Below are positions 26,258-34,278 of a stretch of 64,000 bases of DNA, piece after piece. Source of the DNA: Pseudoalteromonas sp. Z1A8 (lineage in GTDB: Bacteria; Pseudomonadota; Gammaproteobacteria; Enterobacterales; Alteromonadaceae); assembly GCF_011378855.1 (NCBI RefSeq), contig NZ_WTLB01000003.1:85892-149891 (forward strand), in the 5' to 3' direction. How positions within the stretch are numbered: position 1 is the first letter of the stretch; every line of letters starts with the position of its first letter. Both the position numbers and the translations under genes were made by a program. The notes under the pieces were generated by a model, which did no database searches, was not told the DNA's origin, and saw only the letters and a list, made by a program, of their open reading frames with translations.

Positions 26258-27337
26258 TTAACGCTGATATTCATAACTTACACGTGGTGTAATATTACAC
26301 AACAGCTCGTAAGGTATGGTATCAGCGCATAGTGCTATTTCTTCAACGGGTAGCTCAGGGCCCCACATAGTAACCCTGTCGCCTACTTTAATATTGTGCT
26401 CGTTAGCGCCTATATCAACGCTAATCATATCCATAGCTACACTACCTACAATACCATAACGCTGCTCGCCTATTATAACGGGCGTCCCCTCTTTAGCGTG
26501 CCGAGGGTAGCCATCACCATAGCCCATAGCAACAACGGCTAACTTGGTTGGTTTATCACTTTTCCAACGACCGCCATACCCGACCGCTTCATTGGCTGGC
26601 ACATTACGCACTGCAATTACACGTGTAGTTAAGCGCATAACTGGTTTTAATTTGTGTTGCTGCCCAATGCTATTTGCCATAGGCGATACGCCATACAGCA
26701 TAAGCCCTGGCCGTACCCAATCACCATGGCCATTTGGCCACGCGATAATACCCGCTGAATTTGATAAGCAATGCGCTTGGTCTATGCCATTCACTAAGTT
26801 ATCAAATAACGTAATTTGTTGAACCGTTTTAGCATTATCAACATCATCAGCACAGGAGAAGTGAGTCATTAAATTAACGGTATTTTTAGCATTAGGCGTT
26901 TTTTGTAAGCGGTTATAAAACTCTTCAAACTGCTCTGGCGCAATACCTAATCGATGCATACCTGTATTTACTTTTAACCAGCATGTTATTGGCGCATCAA
27001 GCTTTGCTTTTTCAAGCGCTGCTAATTGGTATTCATCGTGAATAATAGTTTGAAAGTTATTAGCAAGTAAAATAGGTATATCGGCTTTATTAAAAAAGCC
27101 CTCGAGTAAAACTATTGGCTTTGTTAAGCCCCCAGCTCGAAGCGCTAAAGCTTCATCAATGCGCGCCACAGCAAATGCGTCAGCATCATTCAAATGCTGC
27201 GCAATCGTTACTAAACCATGGCCGTAAGCATTTGCTTTTAGCACCGCCATTACTTTACTGTTTGGTGCAAAGCACTTAACTTGCGCTAAATTATGCGCAA
27301 GTGCAGCTAAATTAATTTCAGCAGTAGCTAAGCGCAT
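26258..27337 (-). CDS. alr: Alanine racemase
   Basis: 359-residue PLP-dependent enzyme making D-alanine for peptidoglycan. AVLKANAYGHG carries the PLP lysine (Lys34); the catalytic Tyr lies in the VGYGGRW segment near residue 247; VAMGYGDGYPRHA and GSVAMDMISVDIG are family marks. Full length. The ATG overlaps the dnaB stop (TAATG), so it is the second gene of a dnaB-alr operon, the conserved gammaproteobacterial order. Confidence 0.96.
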   Translation of the reverse strand: MRLATAEINLAALAHNLAQVKCFAPNSKVMAVLKANAYGHGLVTIAQHLNDADAFAVARIDEALALRAGGLTKPIVLLEGFFNKADIPILLANNFQTIIHDEYQLAALEKAKLDAPITCWLKVNTGMHRLGIAPEQFEEFYNRLQKTPNAKNTVNLMTHFSCADDVDNAKTVQQITLFDNLVNGIDQAHCLSNSAGIIAWPNGHGDWVRPGLMLYGVSPMANSIGQQHKLKPVMRLTTRVIAVRNVPANEAVGYGGRWKSDKPTKLAVVAMGYGDGYPRHAKEGTPVIIGEQRYGIVGSVAMDMISVDIGANEHNIKVGDRVTMWGPELPVEEIALCADTIPYELLCNITPRVSYEYQR

Positions 27338-28716
27338 TAGTAATCGTCATCTACCGCTGGTCCCGCGTAATTATCAAAGCGAGAAAATTGACCTTGGAAT
27401 GTTAAACGCACTTTACCAATTGGACCGTTACGTTGTTTACCTATAATAATTTCGGCAATACCTTTGTCGGTACTGTCTTCGTTATAAACTTCATCACGGT
27501 AAATAAACATGATTAAATCGGCATCTTGCTCTATCGACCCTGACTCACGTAAATCTGAGTTAATTGGGCGTTTATCAGCACGTTGCTCTAGTGTACGGTT
27601 AAGCTGCGAAAGCGCAACAACCGGACATTTTAGCTCTTTTGCCAATGCTTTAAGTGAACGCGAAATTTCAGCAATTTCGAGCGTTCGGTTATCAGCTAAA
27701 CTTGGTACACGCATTAATTGCAAGTAATCGACCATGATCATACTAATACCACCATGGTCGCGGGCTATACGCCTTGCACGAGAGCGCACATCGGTAGGTG
27801 TTAAGCCCGATGCATCATCAACGTACATTTTACCTTTTTCCATCAACAAGCCCATTGTTGATGAAAGTCGTGCCCAATCGTCATCATCTAATTGACCAGT
27901 ACGTACCTTAGTTTGGTTAATACGGCCAAGAGACGCTAACATCCTCATCATAATTTGTTCTGAGGGCATCTCTAGCGAGTAAATTAGCACAGGCTTGTCT
28001 TGAGTCATTGCAGCATGTTCTGCAAGGTTCATCGCAAAGGTGGTTTTACCCATAGATGGACGCGCTGCAACAATAATTAAGTCAGAAGGCTGTAAGCCCG
28101 TCGTCATTTTATCAAGATCGGCATAACCTGTACTTACACCCGTAACACCATCTTGTGGTGATTGATAAAGCTCTTCTATTTTATCAACGGTTTTTTCAAG
28201 GATGCTATGAATGCTTTGCGGGCCTTCATTATTTTTTGTACGTTGCTCAGCTATTTTAAACACTTTGCTTTCGGCAAAATCGAGTAAGTCGTGACTAGTA
28301 CGCCCTTCGGTATTAAAACCCGCTTCTGCAATTTCGTTCGCTACGCCAATCATTTCACGTACAACAGCACGTTCGCGTACAATACTTGCGTAAGCGTCTA
28401 TATTGGCAGCACTTGGCGTGTTTTTAGCTATTTCGGCTAAATAAGCAAAGCCACCAATTCCTGCCAGTTTATTATTTTTTTCTAAACTTTCAGAAATAGT
28501 AATTAAATCTATCGGATCGCCAATCTCAGCAAGTGCCGTCATCGCCTCAAAAATTAACTTGTGCGTGCGGGTATAAAAATCCTGTGATACAACAAGTTCA
28601 GCTACGCGGTCAAAAGCTTGGTTATCAAGCATTAAGCCACCTAAAACAGATTGTTCAGCTTCTATTGAATGGGGAGGAACTTTAAGAGTATCGACTTGCT
28701 TATCTGGTTTGGCCAT
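27337..28716 (-). CDS. dnaB: Replicative DNA helicase DnaB
   Basis: 459 residues. The N-terminal DnaB domain starts PPHSIEAEQSVLGGLMLDNQ. The RecA-like C-terminal domain has Walker A ARPSMGKTTFAMNLA, Walker B MIMVDYLQLM, the arginine-finger region GSIEQDADLIMFIYRDEVY and the terminal IIGKQRNGPIGKVRL. No intein or insertion. It is translationally coupled to alr. The rpsF-priB-rpsR-rplI operon normally adjoins dnaB; here the ECF sigma cluster lies between them. Confidence 0.97.
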   Translation of the reverse strand: MAKPDKQVDTLKVPPHSIEAEQSVLGGLMLDNQAFDRVAELVVSQDFYTRTHKLIFEAMTALAEIGDPIDLITISESLEKNNKLAGIGGFAYLAEIAKNTPSAANIDAYASIVRERAVVREMIGVANEIAEAGFNTEGRTSHDLLDFAESKVFKIAEQRTKNNEGPQSIHSILEKTVDKIEELYQSPQDGVTGVSTGYADLDKMTTGLQPSDLIIVAARPSMGKTTFAMNLAEHAAMTQDKPVLIYSLEMPSEQIMMRMLASLGRINQTKVRTGQLDDDDWARLSSTMGLLMEKGKMYVDDASGLTPTDVRSRARRIARDHGGISMIMVDYLQLMRVPSLADNRTLEIAEISRSLKALAKELKCPVVALSQLNRTLEQRADKRPINSDLRESGSIEQDADLIMFIYRDEVYNEDSTDKGIAEIIIGKQRNGPIGKVRLTFQGQFSRFDNYAGPAVDDDY

Positions 28717-28778
28717 AACTTCACAGTACTAAAATTGAATGGCTCTATTCTATCGACTTGCAGGGGCTGTGCAAATAG

Positions 28779-28805
28779 AAAAGCAGGAAATCTTTTCCTG
28801 CTTTT
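28779..28805 (-). terminator. Terminator of the ECF/DUF4097 operon
   Basis: 12-bp stem AAAAGCAGGAAA / TTTCCTGCTTTT with a 3-base loop, 25 bp beyond the DUF4097 gene's stop on the minus strand. The T-tract is short. Confidence 0.6.
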
Positions 28806-28829
28806 TGTAATCGTGAAGGTGAATGAGCC

Positions 28830-29768
28830 TTATTTAGTACGAAGCTCTATGCGACCGCTAATCGTATCCATTTCAACATTAGCATTACCACCATTAATGC
28901 TAAATTCTAAATCACTGGCTGGGCCGTATTTAGCTTTACTGACTTTATCGCTAGTCACTTTATTAATGATTTTGCCATTAGCGTGGGCTTTAATTTCAAA
29001 CTTTGCTGATACACTTTTTGGGAAGTAAAAATCAGCATCGCCACTTACCGATTCAAAACGTACATCACCGCCCTTTAAAAGCTCTTTAATATGTACTTCG
29101 GCTTCGCCATTCACCGTGTTAATACGTAAGTTTTTAATTGACGATAGCGTAAAATCTATATCGCCATTTACGTTTTCAAGGCGCACATCATTGGCACTTG
29201 AGGTTGATTTAATATCGCCATTAACAGCGCTAAAACGTAGTTCACCACTTGATTCTCTATCGTTAATTTCGCCATTTACGGTTTCAAATTGAATATTCCC
29301 ACTTAGGTTTTCTGCATTTACATCACCATTTACGGTGGTGAGCTTAATGTTGCCAGTAATATCATCTACCGTAATTTCGCCATTAACCACATCAACTTCA
29401 GCGCCGTTTTTTAGCTCTTTCGCAGTCACCGATACATTAACACCAGCAAACTCTAAACTACTGCTTTTTGGCATAAATATAGTTAGGCTTGAGCCATCGC
29501 CATTATTACCCCAATTTGATTTACGTGGCATTTTTACAATAAACTGTGTTTTATCGCCATTCGTTTTAAGCTCATAACCTTCTGCTTTGTCATCAAGCTC
29601 GCCAGATACTTTAAATTCGTTTTTATCCCAACCTTCAATGTGTATATCACCGCGTTGGTTTTCAATAAAAATAGTGCCGCCATTTGGTACGTCTATTTGC
29701 TTATCTATTTTTTCACCCGCTAATACAGCCAACGGAAATAAGCTCAGTCCTAATAAAATCGCTTTCAT
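28830..29768 (-). CDS. Secreted DUF4097-like beta-helix protein
   Basis: 312 residues with a signal peptide (MKAILLGLSLFPLAVLAGE, cleavage near residue 18). The body is a repeated motif of about 16-20 residues ending in V-N-G-(D/E) (VVNGEITVDDITGNIKL, TVNGDVNAENLSGNIQF, AVNGDIKSTSSANDVRL, NVNGDIDFTL, TVNGEAEVHI), which predicts a right-handed beta-helix of the DUF4097/adhesin-like type. It is the third gene of an ECF sigma operon, 9 bp after the anti-sigma-like gene, so it may be the envelope output or sensor of that regulon. Biochemical role unknown. Confidence 0.85.
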   Translation of the reverse strand: MKAILLGLSLFPLAVLAGEKIDKQIDVPNGGTIFIENQRGDIHIEGWDKNEFKVSGELDDKAEGYELKTNGDKTQFIVKMPRKSNWGNNGDGSSLTIFMPKSSSLEFAGVNVSVTAKELKNGAEVDVVNGEITVDDITGNIKLTTVNGDVNAENLSGNIQFETVNGEINDRESSGELRFSAVNGDIKSTSSANDVRLENVNGDIDFTLSSIKNLRINTVNGEAEVHIKELLKGGDVRFESVSGDADFYFPKSVSAKFEIKAHANGKIINKVTSDKVSKAKYGPASDLEFSINGGNANVEMDTISGRIELRTK

Positions 29769-29777
29769 GTCGTACTC

Positions 29778-30254
29778 CTAAATGTGCTGCCAACGTGGCG
29801 CGTGCACCTTGTTAATTAAATCTAGTTGTTGTTGATATATTTGCGCTAGCATTGTCAGCAGCGCTTGGTTTTGTGGCTCATTTTCAAGAACTTGCTTTAT
29901 CGCTTGTTCAGCTTCTTCAAGTTCTTGCAACTGCATTTGCCAGTTAGTAGTCAGTGCTTCTTCATTTTTATATTCAACTAACAAAATGTTTTTTTTGGCC
30001 GAAAAATAGTCACTTATTGCCACTGCTGGCTGTGGTTCAGGCGTTATAACAAATGTGTTTATAGCGATTAAACCAGCCACTGTGCATGCTGCTATTGCCG
30101 TTAGCTTTGGCCAAATTACAGCATTCTTTGATGCAGGTTTGTTATTAGTAATCGCTCGCTCAACCCCTGTCCACAAGCCTTTTTTTGGTGGTATCTCTTT
30201 ATTTAGTGTATTTAATGACTCGTTTAAGTAGTCGTCAAAATTTGGTTTACTCAT
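29778..30254 (-). CDS. Probable anti-sigma-like membrane protein
   Basis: 158 residues from ATG 30254 (MSKPNFDDYL); an ATG two codons upstream is also open. Cytoplasmic N-terminus of about 45 residues (NTLNKEIPPKKGLWTGVERA), one TM helix (LTAIAACTVAGLIAINTFVI) and a C-terminal periplasmic coiled coil rich in Gln and Glu. Start overlaps the end of the ECF sigma gene by 8 bases. Position and topology are those of an ECF anti-sigma factor. The zinc-finger ASD motif (HxxxCxxC) is absent, so the binding mode is not the common one. Not recognised as a named family. Confidence 0.65.
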   Translation of the reverse strand: MSKPNFDDYLNESLNTLNKEIPPKKGLWTGVERAITNNKPASKNAVIWPKLTAIAACTVAGLIAINTFVITPEPQPAVAISDYFSAKKNILLVEYKNEEALTTNWQMQLQELEEAEQAIKQVLENEPQNQALLTMLAQIYQQQLDLINKVHAPRWQHI

Positions 30255-30795
30255 TTTCATACCACTCTTGTAATAACTGCCTAGCACGATGATATTGCGA
30301 TTTACTCGACCCCACAGCCATACCTAATTGCTCGGCTATTTCCTCGTGCCTGTAACCTTCAATTGCAAACAACACAAATACCATACGTGCGCGTTCAGGA
30401 AGCCTTACTATTAATTTATCAAGGCCATTTAAACCATCACAGTCGTTAGCTGATTGCTCATCCATACCGCTGTGTTCAATGTTCACCACTTTTTGCAGCC
30501 AATTTTTTTGCTTACGTAAGTAGTTAATCGCAACATTACTGGCAACGCTGTAAAGCCAAGTAGAAAACTGTGAGCGACCGTCAAATTGCGCTATTTTATG
30601 CCATATCTGCACAAACACTTCTTGGGCTGCATCTTCAGCGTGTGCTTGGTCTGCTAATAAACGTAAACATAAACCGTATACGCGTTTTATATGCAGCTCA
30701 TAAAGAGTAGCGTATGCCACTTGGTCACCCGATTGAACACGCTCAATAAGTGTAGCTTCGCATAAAGGCGTTTGTTCGGGCTTAACGTGTAACAT
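30247..30795 (-). CDS. ECF-family RNA polymerase sigma factor
   Basis: 182 residues. Sigma region 2 (LYELHIKRVYGLCLRLLADQ, AEDAAQEVFVQIWHKI, FSTWLYSVASNVAINYLRKQ) and region 4 (LPERARMVFVLFAIEGYRHE, EIAEQLGMAVGSSKSQYHRA) are complete. It heads a three-gene operon with the anti-sigma-like and DUF4097 genes. A weak promoter-like pattern (TTTAAACC then CGTCTAA on the minus strand) lies 48-78 bp upstream and could be autoregulatory. The signal sensed is unknown; envelope stress is inferred from the secreted third gene. Confidence 0.92.
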   Translation of the reverse strand: MLHVKPEQTPLCEATLIERVQSGDQVAYATLYELHIKRVYGLCLRLLADQAHAEDAAQEVFVQIWHKIAQFDGRSQFSTWLYSVASNVAINYLRKQKNWLQKVVNIEHSGMDEQSANDCDGLNGLDKLIVRLPERARMVFVLFAIEGYRHEEIAEQLGMAVGSSKSQYHRARQLLQEWYENE

Positions 30796-30843
30796 CCGTG
30801 ATGTCGCCTTCTAATTATTATTATTGAGTTAGTGTATTGATAA

Positions 30844-30876
30844 GTTAGACGTAATGACAGTTCGAAAAGGTTTAAA
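30844..30876 (-). promoter_or_regulatory. Candidate ECF autoregulatory promoter
   Basis: On the minus strand TTTAAACC is followed after 17 bases by CGTCTAA, about 48 bp before the sigma start codon. CGTC-type -10 elements are common for ECF sigmas, but the -35 is not a standard GAAC. Low confidence. Confidence 0.25.
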
Positions 30877-30967
30877 CGAAATGAAAAAATAATTGAATAA
30901 AAAAAGGGGTTGTACGAGGCTTTATTGAACTGTGCCCTTAACTAATGAAGTTAGCCAAATTACAGAC

Positions 30968-31000
30968 ACAAAAAAGCCGCGCTAATAGCACGGCTTTTGT
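30968..31000 (-). terminator. Terminator of the rpsF-priB-rpsR-rplI operon
   Basis: Minus-strand stem ACAAAAGCCGTGC / GCGCGGCTTTTTTGT with loop TATTA, 15 bp after the rplI stop. Flanking bases are almost identical to those beside the tRNA-array terminator at 47552. Confidence 0.85.
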
Positions 31001-31014
31001 CGCTTAATTAAAAA

Positions 31015-31467
31015 TTAAGCTTCAGCGATTACGATTACTTTAATAGTAGCCGTTACGTCTGAGTGAACTGAAATTGATACGTCAAATTCACCTGTCTCAC
31101 GGATAGTACCTAGAGGCAAACGAACTTCTGACTTAGCAACTTCAACACCAACAGCTGAGATAGCGTCAGCGATGTCACGAGTACCGATTGAACCGAATAA
31201 CTTACCTTCGTCACCAGCTTTAGATACTAATGTAACTTCTGCTAATGCTTCTAGTTTTTCAGCGCGTGCTTGTGCAGCAACTAACTGTTCAGCGATTTTC
31301 GCTTCAAGTTCTGCACGACGAGCGTCAAAAGTTTCAATGTTAGCTTTAGTCGCAGGAACTGCCTTACCTTGAGGGAAAAGGAAGTTACGTGCGAAACCAG
31401 ATTTAACTACAACCTGTTCACCTAGGCTACCTAGGTTAGCGATCTTATCTAGTAGAATAACTTGCAT
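31015..31467 (-). CDS. rplI: 50S ribosomal protein L9
   Basis: 150 residues. [19 protein letters not shown] and [20 protein letters not shown] form the N-terminal rRNA-binding domain, joined by the long helix ([20 protein letters not shown]) to the C-terminal domain with [12 protein letters not shown]. Normal length (149 in E. coli). Last gene of rpsF-priB-rpsR-rplI, 35 bp after rpsR, terminated by a hairpin 15 bp downstream. Confidence 0.98.
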   Translation of the reverse strand: MQVILLDKIANLGSLGEQVVVKSGFARNFLFPQGKAVPATKANIETFDARRAELEAKIAEQLVAAQARAEKLEALAEVTLVSKAGDEGKLFGSIGTRDIADAISAVGVEVAKSEVRLPLGTIRETGEFDVSISVHSDVTATIKVIVIAEA

Positions 31468-31502
31468 GTTTCTACACCTTTTAAAAACTGTTAATCCGCT
31501 GC

Positions 31503-31730
31503 TTACTTATGTAAGTCAGTGTATGGAAGAAGGGCTAAGTAGCGAGCACGCTTAATAGCAGTTGCTAGCTGGCGCTGAAATTTAGCGCTAGTACCTGTGA
31601 TACGGCTAGGTACGATTTTGCCACTTTCTGTAACATAGTTTCTAAGAGTAGCTAGATCTTTGTAATCGATTTGTTTTACGCCTTCCGCTTTAAAGCGGCA
31701 GAACTTACGACGTCTGAAATAACGTGCCAT
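31503..31730 (-). CDS. rpsR: 30S ribosomal protein S18
   Basis: 75 residues, the same length as E. coli S18. [20 protein letters not shown], then [20 protein letters not shown] and [14 protein letters not shown] are the full S18 pattern. It pairs with S6 on the 30S platform. It lies 12 bp after priB in the operon. Confidence 0.98.
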   Translation of the reverse strand: MARYFRRRKFCRFKAEGVKQIDYKDLATLRNYVTESGKIVPSRITGTSAKFQRQLATAIKRARYLALLPYTDLHK

Positions 31731-31742
31731 GAGATTAATTCC

Positions 31743-32045
31743 TCAAATAATTCTTTCTATATGCTGAGCATGCAAAACCAATTGGCTAAGGCCGTTACGA
31801 CCTTCGTGGCGATTTAAAAAACCACTCACTTGCAATGCCTGCCCAACGTGCAAATGTTGAGTCTGTTGTTGCATTTGCTTTCCGCTAGCAACCACCTGAA
31901 GCCTCACGTAACTATTACGGTTAAGGTCTGCTTCGGTTTGCATCGATTTATGTTCTACAACAAAAATACAATGCGGGATGCCTGCAGGGCTTTGGCTAAA
32001 CTTGGGAGTTTTACAAACTACCCCAGATATAACCAGCTGATTCAT
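31743..32045 (-). CDS. priB: Primosomal replication protein PriB
   Basis: 100 residues with a single OB fold, binding ssDNA and PriA/DnaT in restart of stalled forks. GIPHCIFVVEHKSMQTEADL and GRNGLSQLVLHAQHIERI match PriB. The start is set at ATG 32045 because MNQLVISGVVC aligns with the E. coli N-terminus (TNRLVLSGTV); an in-frame ATG at 32060 would add five residues. Its place between rpsF and rpsR is universal in this group. Confidence 0.94.
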   Translation of the reverse strand: MNQLVISGVVCKTPKFSQSPAGIPHCIFVVEHKSMQTEADLNRNSYVRLQVVASGKQMQQQTQHLHVGQALQVSGFLNRHEGRNGLSQLVLHAQHIERII

Positions 32046-32104
32046 AAAAGGGCTAACCATTTATACTTACCGCCAGTTAAACGCCATGCTAGGACTCAAA
32101 ACAA

Positions 32105-32446
32105 TTAAGCAGCAGGTGCTTCTTTCTTCTCTTCTCTTGCAAGAGGAGACGCTTCAGTTTCAGCAGTTTTAGTGCGGATAACTAAGTTACGAAGCACTGC
32201 ATCGTTGTAGCGGAAAGTAGTTTCTAGCTCGCTGATTACTTCAGTTGGTGCTTCAACGTTCATAAGAACATAGTGAGCTTTATGAAGCTTGTTAATTGGG
32301 TAAGCCAATTGACGACGGCCCCAATCTTCAAGACGGTGAATAACACCACCAGCTTCAGTGATAGAACCAGTATAACGTTCGATCATACCAGTTACTTGCT
32401 CACTCTGATCTGGGTGAACCATGAATACGATTTCGTAATGACGCAT
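32105..32446 (-). CDS. rpsF: 30S ribosomal protein S6
   Basis: 113 residues: [20 protein letters not shown], then [20 protein letters not shown] and [11 protein letters not shown] are the S6 core; the C-terminus ([17 protein letters not shown]) is the acidic/Ala-rich tail that RimK extends with glutamate in enterobacteria. First gene of the operon; a GC-richer leader hairpin lies 23 bp upstream. Confidence 0.98.
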   Translation of the reverse strand: MRHYEIVFMVHPDQSEQVTGMIERYTGSITEAGGVIHRLEDWGRRQLAYPINKLHKAHYVLMNVEAPTEVISELETTFRYNDAVLRNLVIRTKTAETEASPLAREEKKEAPAA

Positions 32447-32469
32447 GGATATTCCTTACGGTTAATAGA

Positions 32470-32502
32470 GCCTTCTACCGTTTCGGCCGGTCGGTTTAAG
32501 GC
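32470..32502 (-). promoter_or_regulatory. Possible rpsF leader hairpin (S6:S18 autoregulation type)
   Basis: In the minus-strand leader, GCCTT pairs with AAGGC, enclosing an inner ACCG / CGGT helix and a GC-rich ACCGGCC loop. rpsF leaders in many bacteria carry an S6:S18-binding structure with an exposed CCG. Position fits; the exact fold was judged by eye only. Confidence 0.35.
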
Positions 32503-32605
32503 AAGGAATTAATAGTTTAAAAGCCGAAATGAGCGCGCATTTTACGCTTAGACGGATAATTAAGCAAGCAGGTTTTTTAAGCTTTTATAGATAACGGTAT
32601 AAAGG

Positions 32606-32698
32606 TAGTTATTACGAGCTTCGCTCATCATGTCAGTAAGTTGCATGCCTATAAGTAAACGCCGAGCTTGCTCGCGTAAAAAGCGCAGTTTTTAATTA
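32606..32698. repeat. Short dispersed repeat, copy 1
   Basis: It contains ATTACGAGCTTCGCTC, then GTCAG-AAG, GCATG, TAAACGC and GAGCTTGCTCGCGT with AAAAGCGCAG, all shared in order with copy 2 at 34025-34147. Internal small palindromes (CGAGC-TTC-GCTC type) give a REP-like look. Same orientation as copy 2. Confidence 0.65.
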
Positions 32699-32791
32699 CT
32701 TAAGCCCTACGTTCCCCCCTAAAATATAAACATTTACTCAAGCTTAAAGCCGTGCAATTATTGAGCAATACATTATTAAATAAGGATATTT

Positions 32792-33991
32792 ATGAAGCTC
32801 TTACTATCGCTTGTATTAATACTTACTTTTAGCACGCCGCTTTTAAGCCACGCAAAAACCACTATAACTGACATAACCGCTGGTAAAAAAGTCATTTTCA
32901 AATCAAAAATACTTAACGAAGATAGACCCATTAAAATTTTCATACCTGACACTGTAAAAGACGATCAGCCGCTTTATGTTATTTATTTACTTGATGGTGT
33001 TGAGCACTTTCATACGGCGTCTGGTGTTATTAAATCCCTTGTTGATTACGAGCAGATACCTAATGCAATGCTTGTTGGTATTGATACAACTAACCGTGTT
33101 CGTGATTATTTACCAAAAGTACAAGGCGAGCCTAAAACAGAGTTTCAAACTTTTGTTAAAAACAAATGACCTGACGCAGGACAAACCGACAAGTTTTTAA
33201 AGTTTGTGTCAGACGAACTCATGCCTTATATAAATAGCAACTACCCAACAAACGGCTACAACACCTTAATTGGTCACTCTAATGCGGGTACTTTAGCGCT
33301 TTATACTTTAGTTAATCAGCCTGAATTATTTAACAACTACATAGCTATAAGCCCAAATAGTTGGTGGAGTGATGAAGAGTTAAAAAATAATATTATCAAA
33401 TACACTAAAAACCCTAAAGGCGATCAATCGTTATTTATTAGTGTAGCAAGTGAAGGGTCACGCTTTTATACAGGCGTACTAAATACGTTAGTAAATTTAG
33501 AACAGCAAATGCCCACACAGCTAAAATGGGAATATAAACATTACCCTGCTTTTAGTCATATGGGCACCATACTACCAGCCCTTAGCGATAGCCTAATTCA
33601 CTTATTTGGCGACCTAACATTTAAGGTTACTGAAGAGCACGGAAGATTTGCTGATGTATCGCTTATTACTGGTTACTACCAAGCACTGAGTGATAAGTAC
33701 GGTTTTGAGCTTAAAATTCCACAAGATGTATATGTAGAATTTGCCCATAGCCAGCAAAATTTTGGTAACACTAAAAAAGCGATAACTACGCTTAAGCAAT
33801 TTACTAGCGATTACCCTAATGCTGCTTACTCTCACATGCGATTATCGCAAGGGTACACTGCTGACAAACAGTTTAAAGAAGCCGTTACCAGCATGAAACA
33901 CGCACTAGAGCTTGCTAAACAAAACTCGCGAGATTCAATGTTAATTGATGCGCTCAAAGATATGGTGAATGAAGCACAAGAGAATTTATAA
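32792..33991 (+). pseudogene. Secreted esterase with TPR tail, interrupted by in-frame TGA
   Basis: The frame codes for about 399 residues but has one TGA at 33167-33169 (codon 126, followed by C). No frameshift: sequence resumes in frame as PDAGQTDKFLKFVSDELMPY. A signal peptide (MKLLLSLVLILTFSTPLLSHA) leads an alpha/beta-hydrolase of the Fes/IroE 'putative esterase' type (VIYLLDGVEHFHT, VGIDTTNRVRDYLP, nucleophile GHSNAG with Ser163) and a C-terminal TPR-like region (about 310-395). A GTG at 33206 could restart translation but would lack the first strand set. Probably a recent pseudogene, a leaky gene or a base-call error. The gene lies between two copies of a short repeat. Confidence 0.8.
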
Positions 33992-34024
33992 CCGATTTAA
34001 CGCAAAGCGCTTTTTGACTAACGA

Positions 34025-34147
34025 TAGTAATTACGAGCTTCGCTCGTCGCGTCAGCAAGCTAAACGCCTACAGGTGAAATTAAGCTCAGTGTTAAACTTT
34101 GCATGTAAACGCAGAGCTTGCTCGCGTGAAAAGCGCAGCTTTTAATA
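34025..34147. repeat. Short dispersed repeat, copy 2
   Basis: Direct-orientation partner of 32606-32698, with about 30 extra bases in the middle (CAGGTGAAATTAAGCTCAGT region). The ends are ATTACGAGCTTCGCTCG and GAGCTTGCTCGCG with AAAAGCGCAGC. The broken esterase gene lies exactly between the two copies. Confidence 0.65.
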
Positions 34148-34168
34148 TATTCAAAACCATTTTAAAAC

Positions 34169-34204
34169 AAAAAACCGATGTTTAAATTAAACATCGGTTT
34201 TTTT
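34169..34204. terminator. Terminator between esterase locus and ubiI
   Basis: Stem AAAACCGATGTTTA / TAAACATCGGTTTT with loop AAT, A-tract before and T-tract after, so it can act on both strands. Confidence 0.8.
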
Positions 34205-34246
34205 GCTGAAAGCTCACAGCTAAAAACTGACTACTTTACTTTATCC

Positions 34247-34273
34247 GTTGGGTTTCGCTTCGCTCTTCCCAAC
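34247..34273. repeat. GTTGGG...CCCAAC hairpin repeat
   Basis: Stem GTTGGG / CCCAAC around TTTCGCTTCGCTCTT, with the AACCTACG flank common in a dispersed repeat of many proteobacteria. It lies 5 bp past the ubiI stop on the minus strand. One copy in this window. Confidence 0.4.
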
Positions 34274-34278
34274 CTACG

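Larger units (their letters stand above)
32447..32791. other. 345-bp intergenic region rpsF / broken esterase
   Basis: It contains the rpsF leader hairpin (32470-32502) and the first copy of the short repeat (32606-32698). A run of AT-rich sequence precedes the esterase start. No gene seen. Confidence 0.5.

Noticed and set aside
33167..33169. Selenocysteine recoding of the TGA in the esterase
   Set aside because: No SECIS-like hairpin just after the TGA and the family does not use Cys or Sec there.
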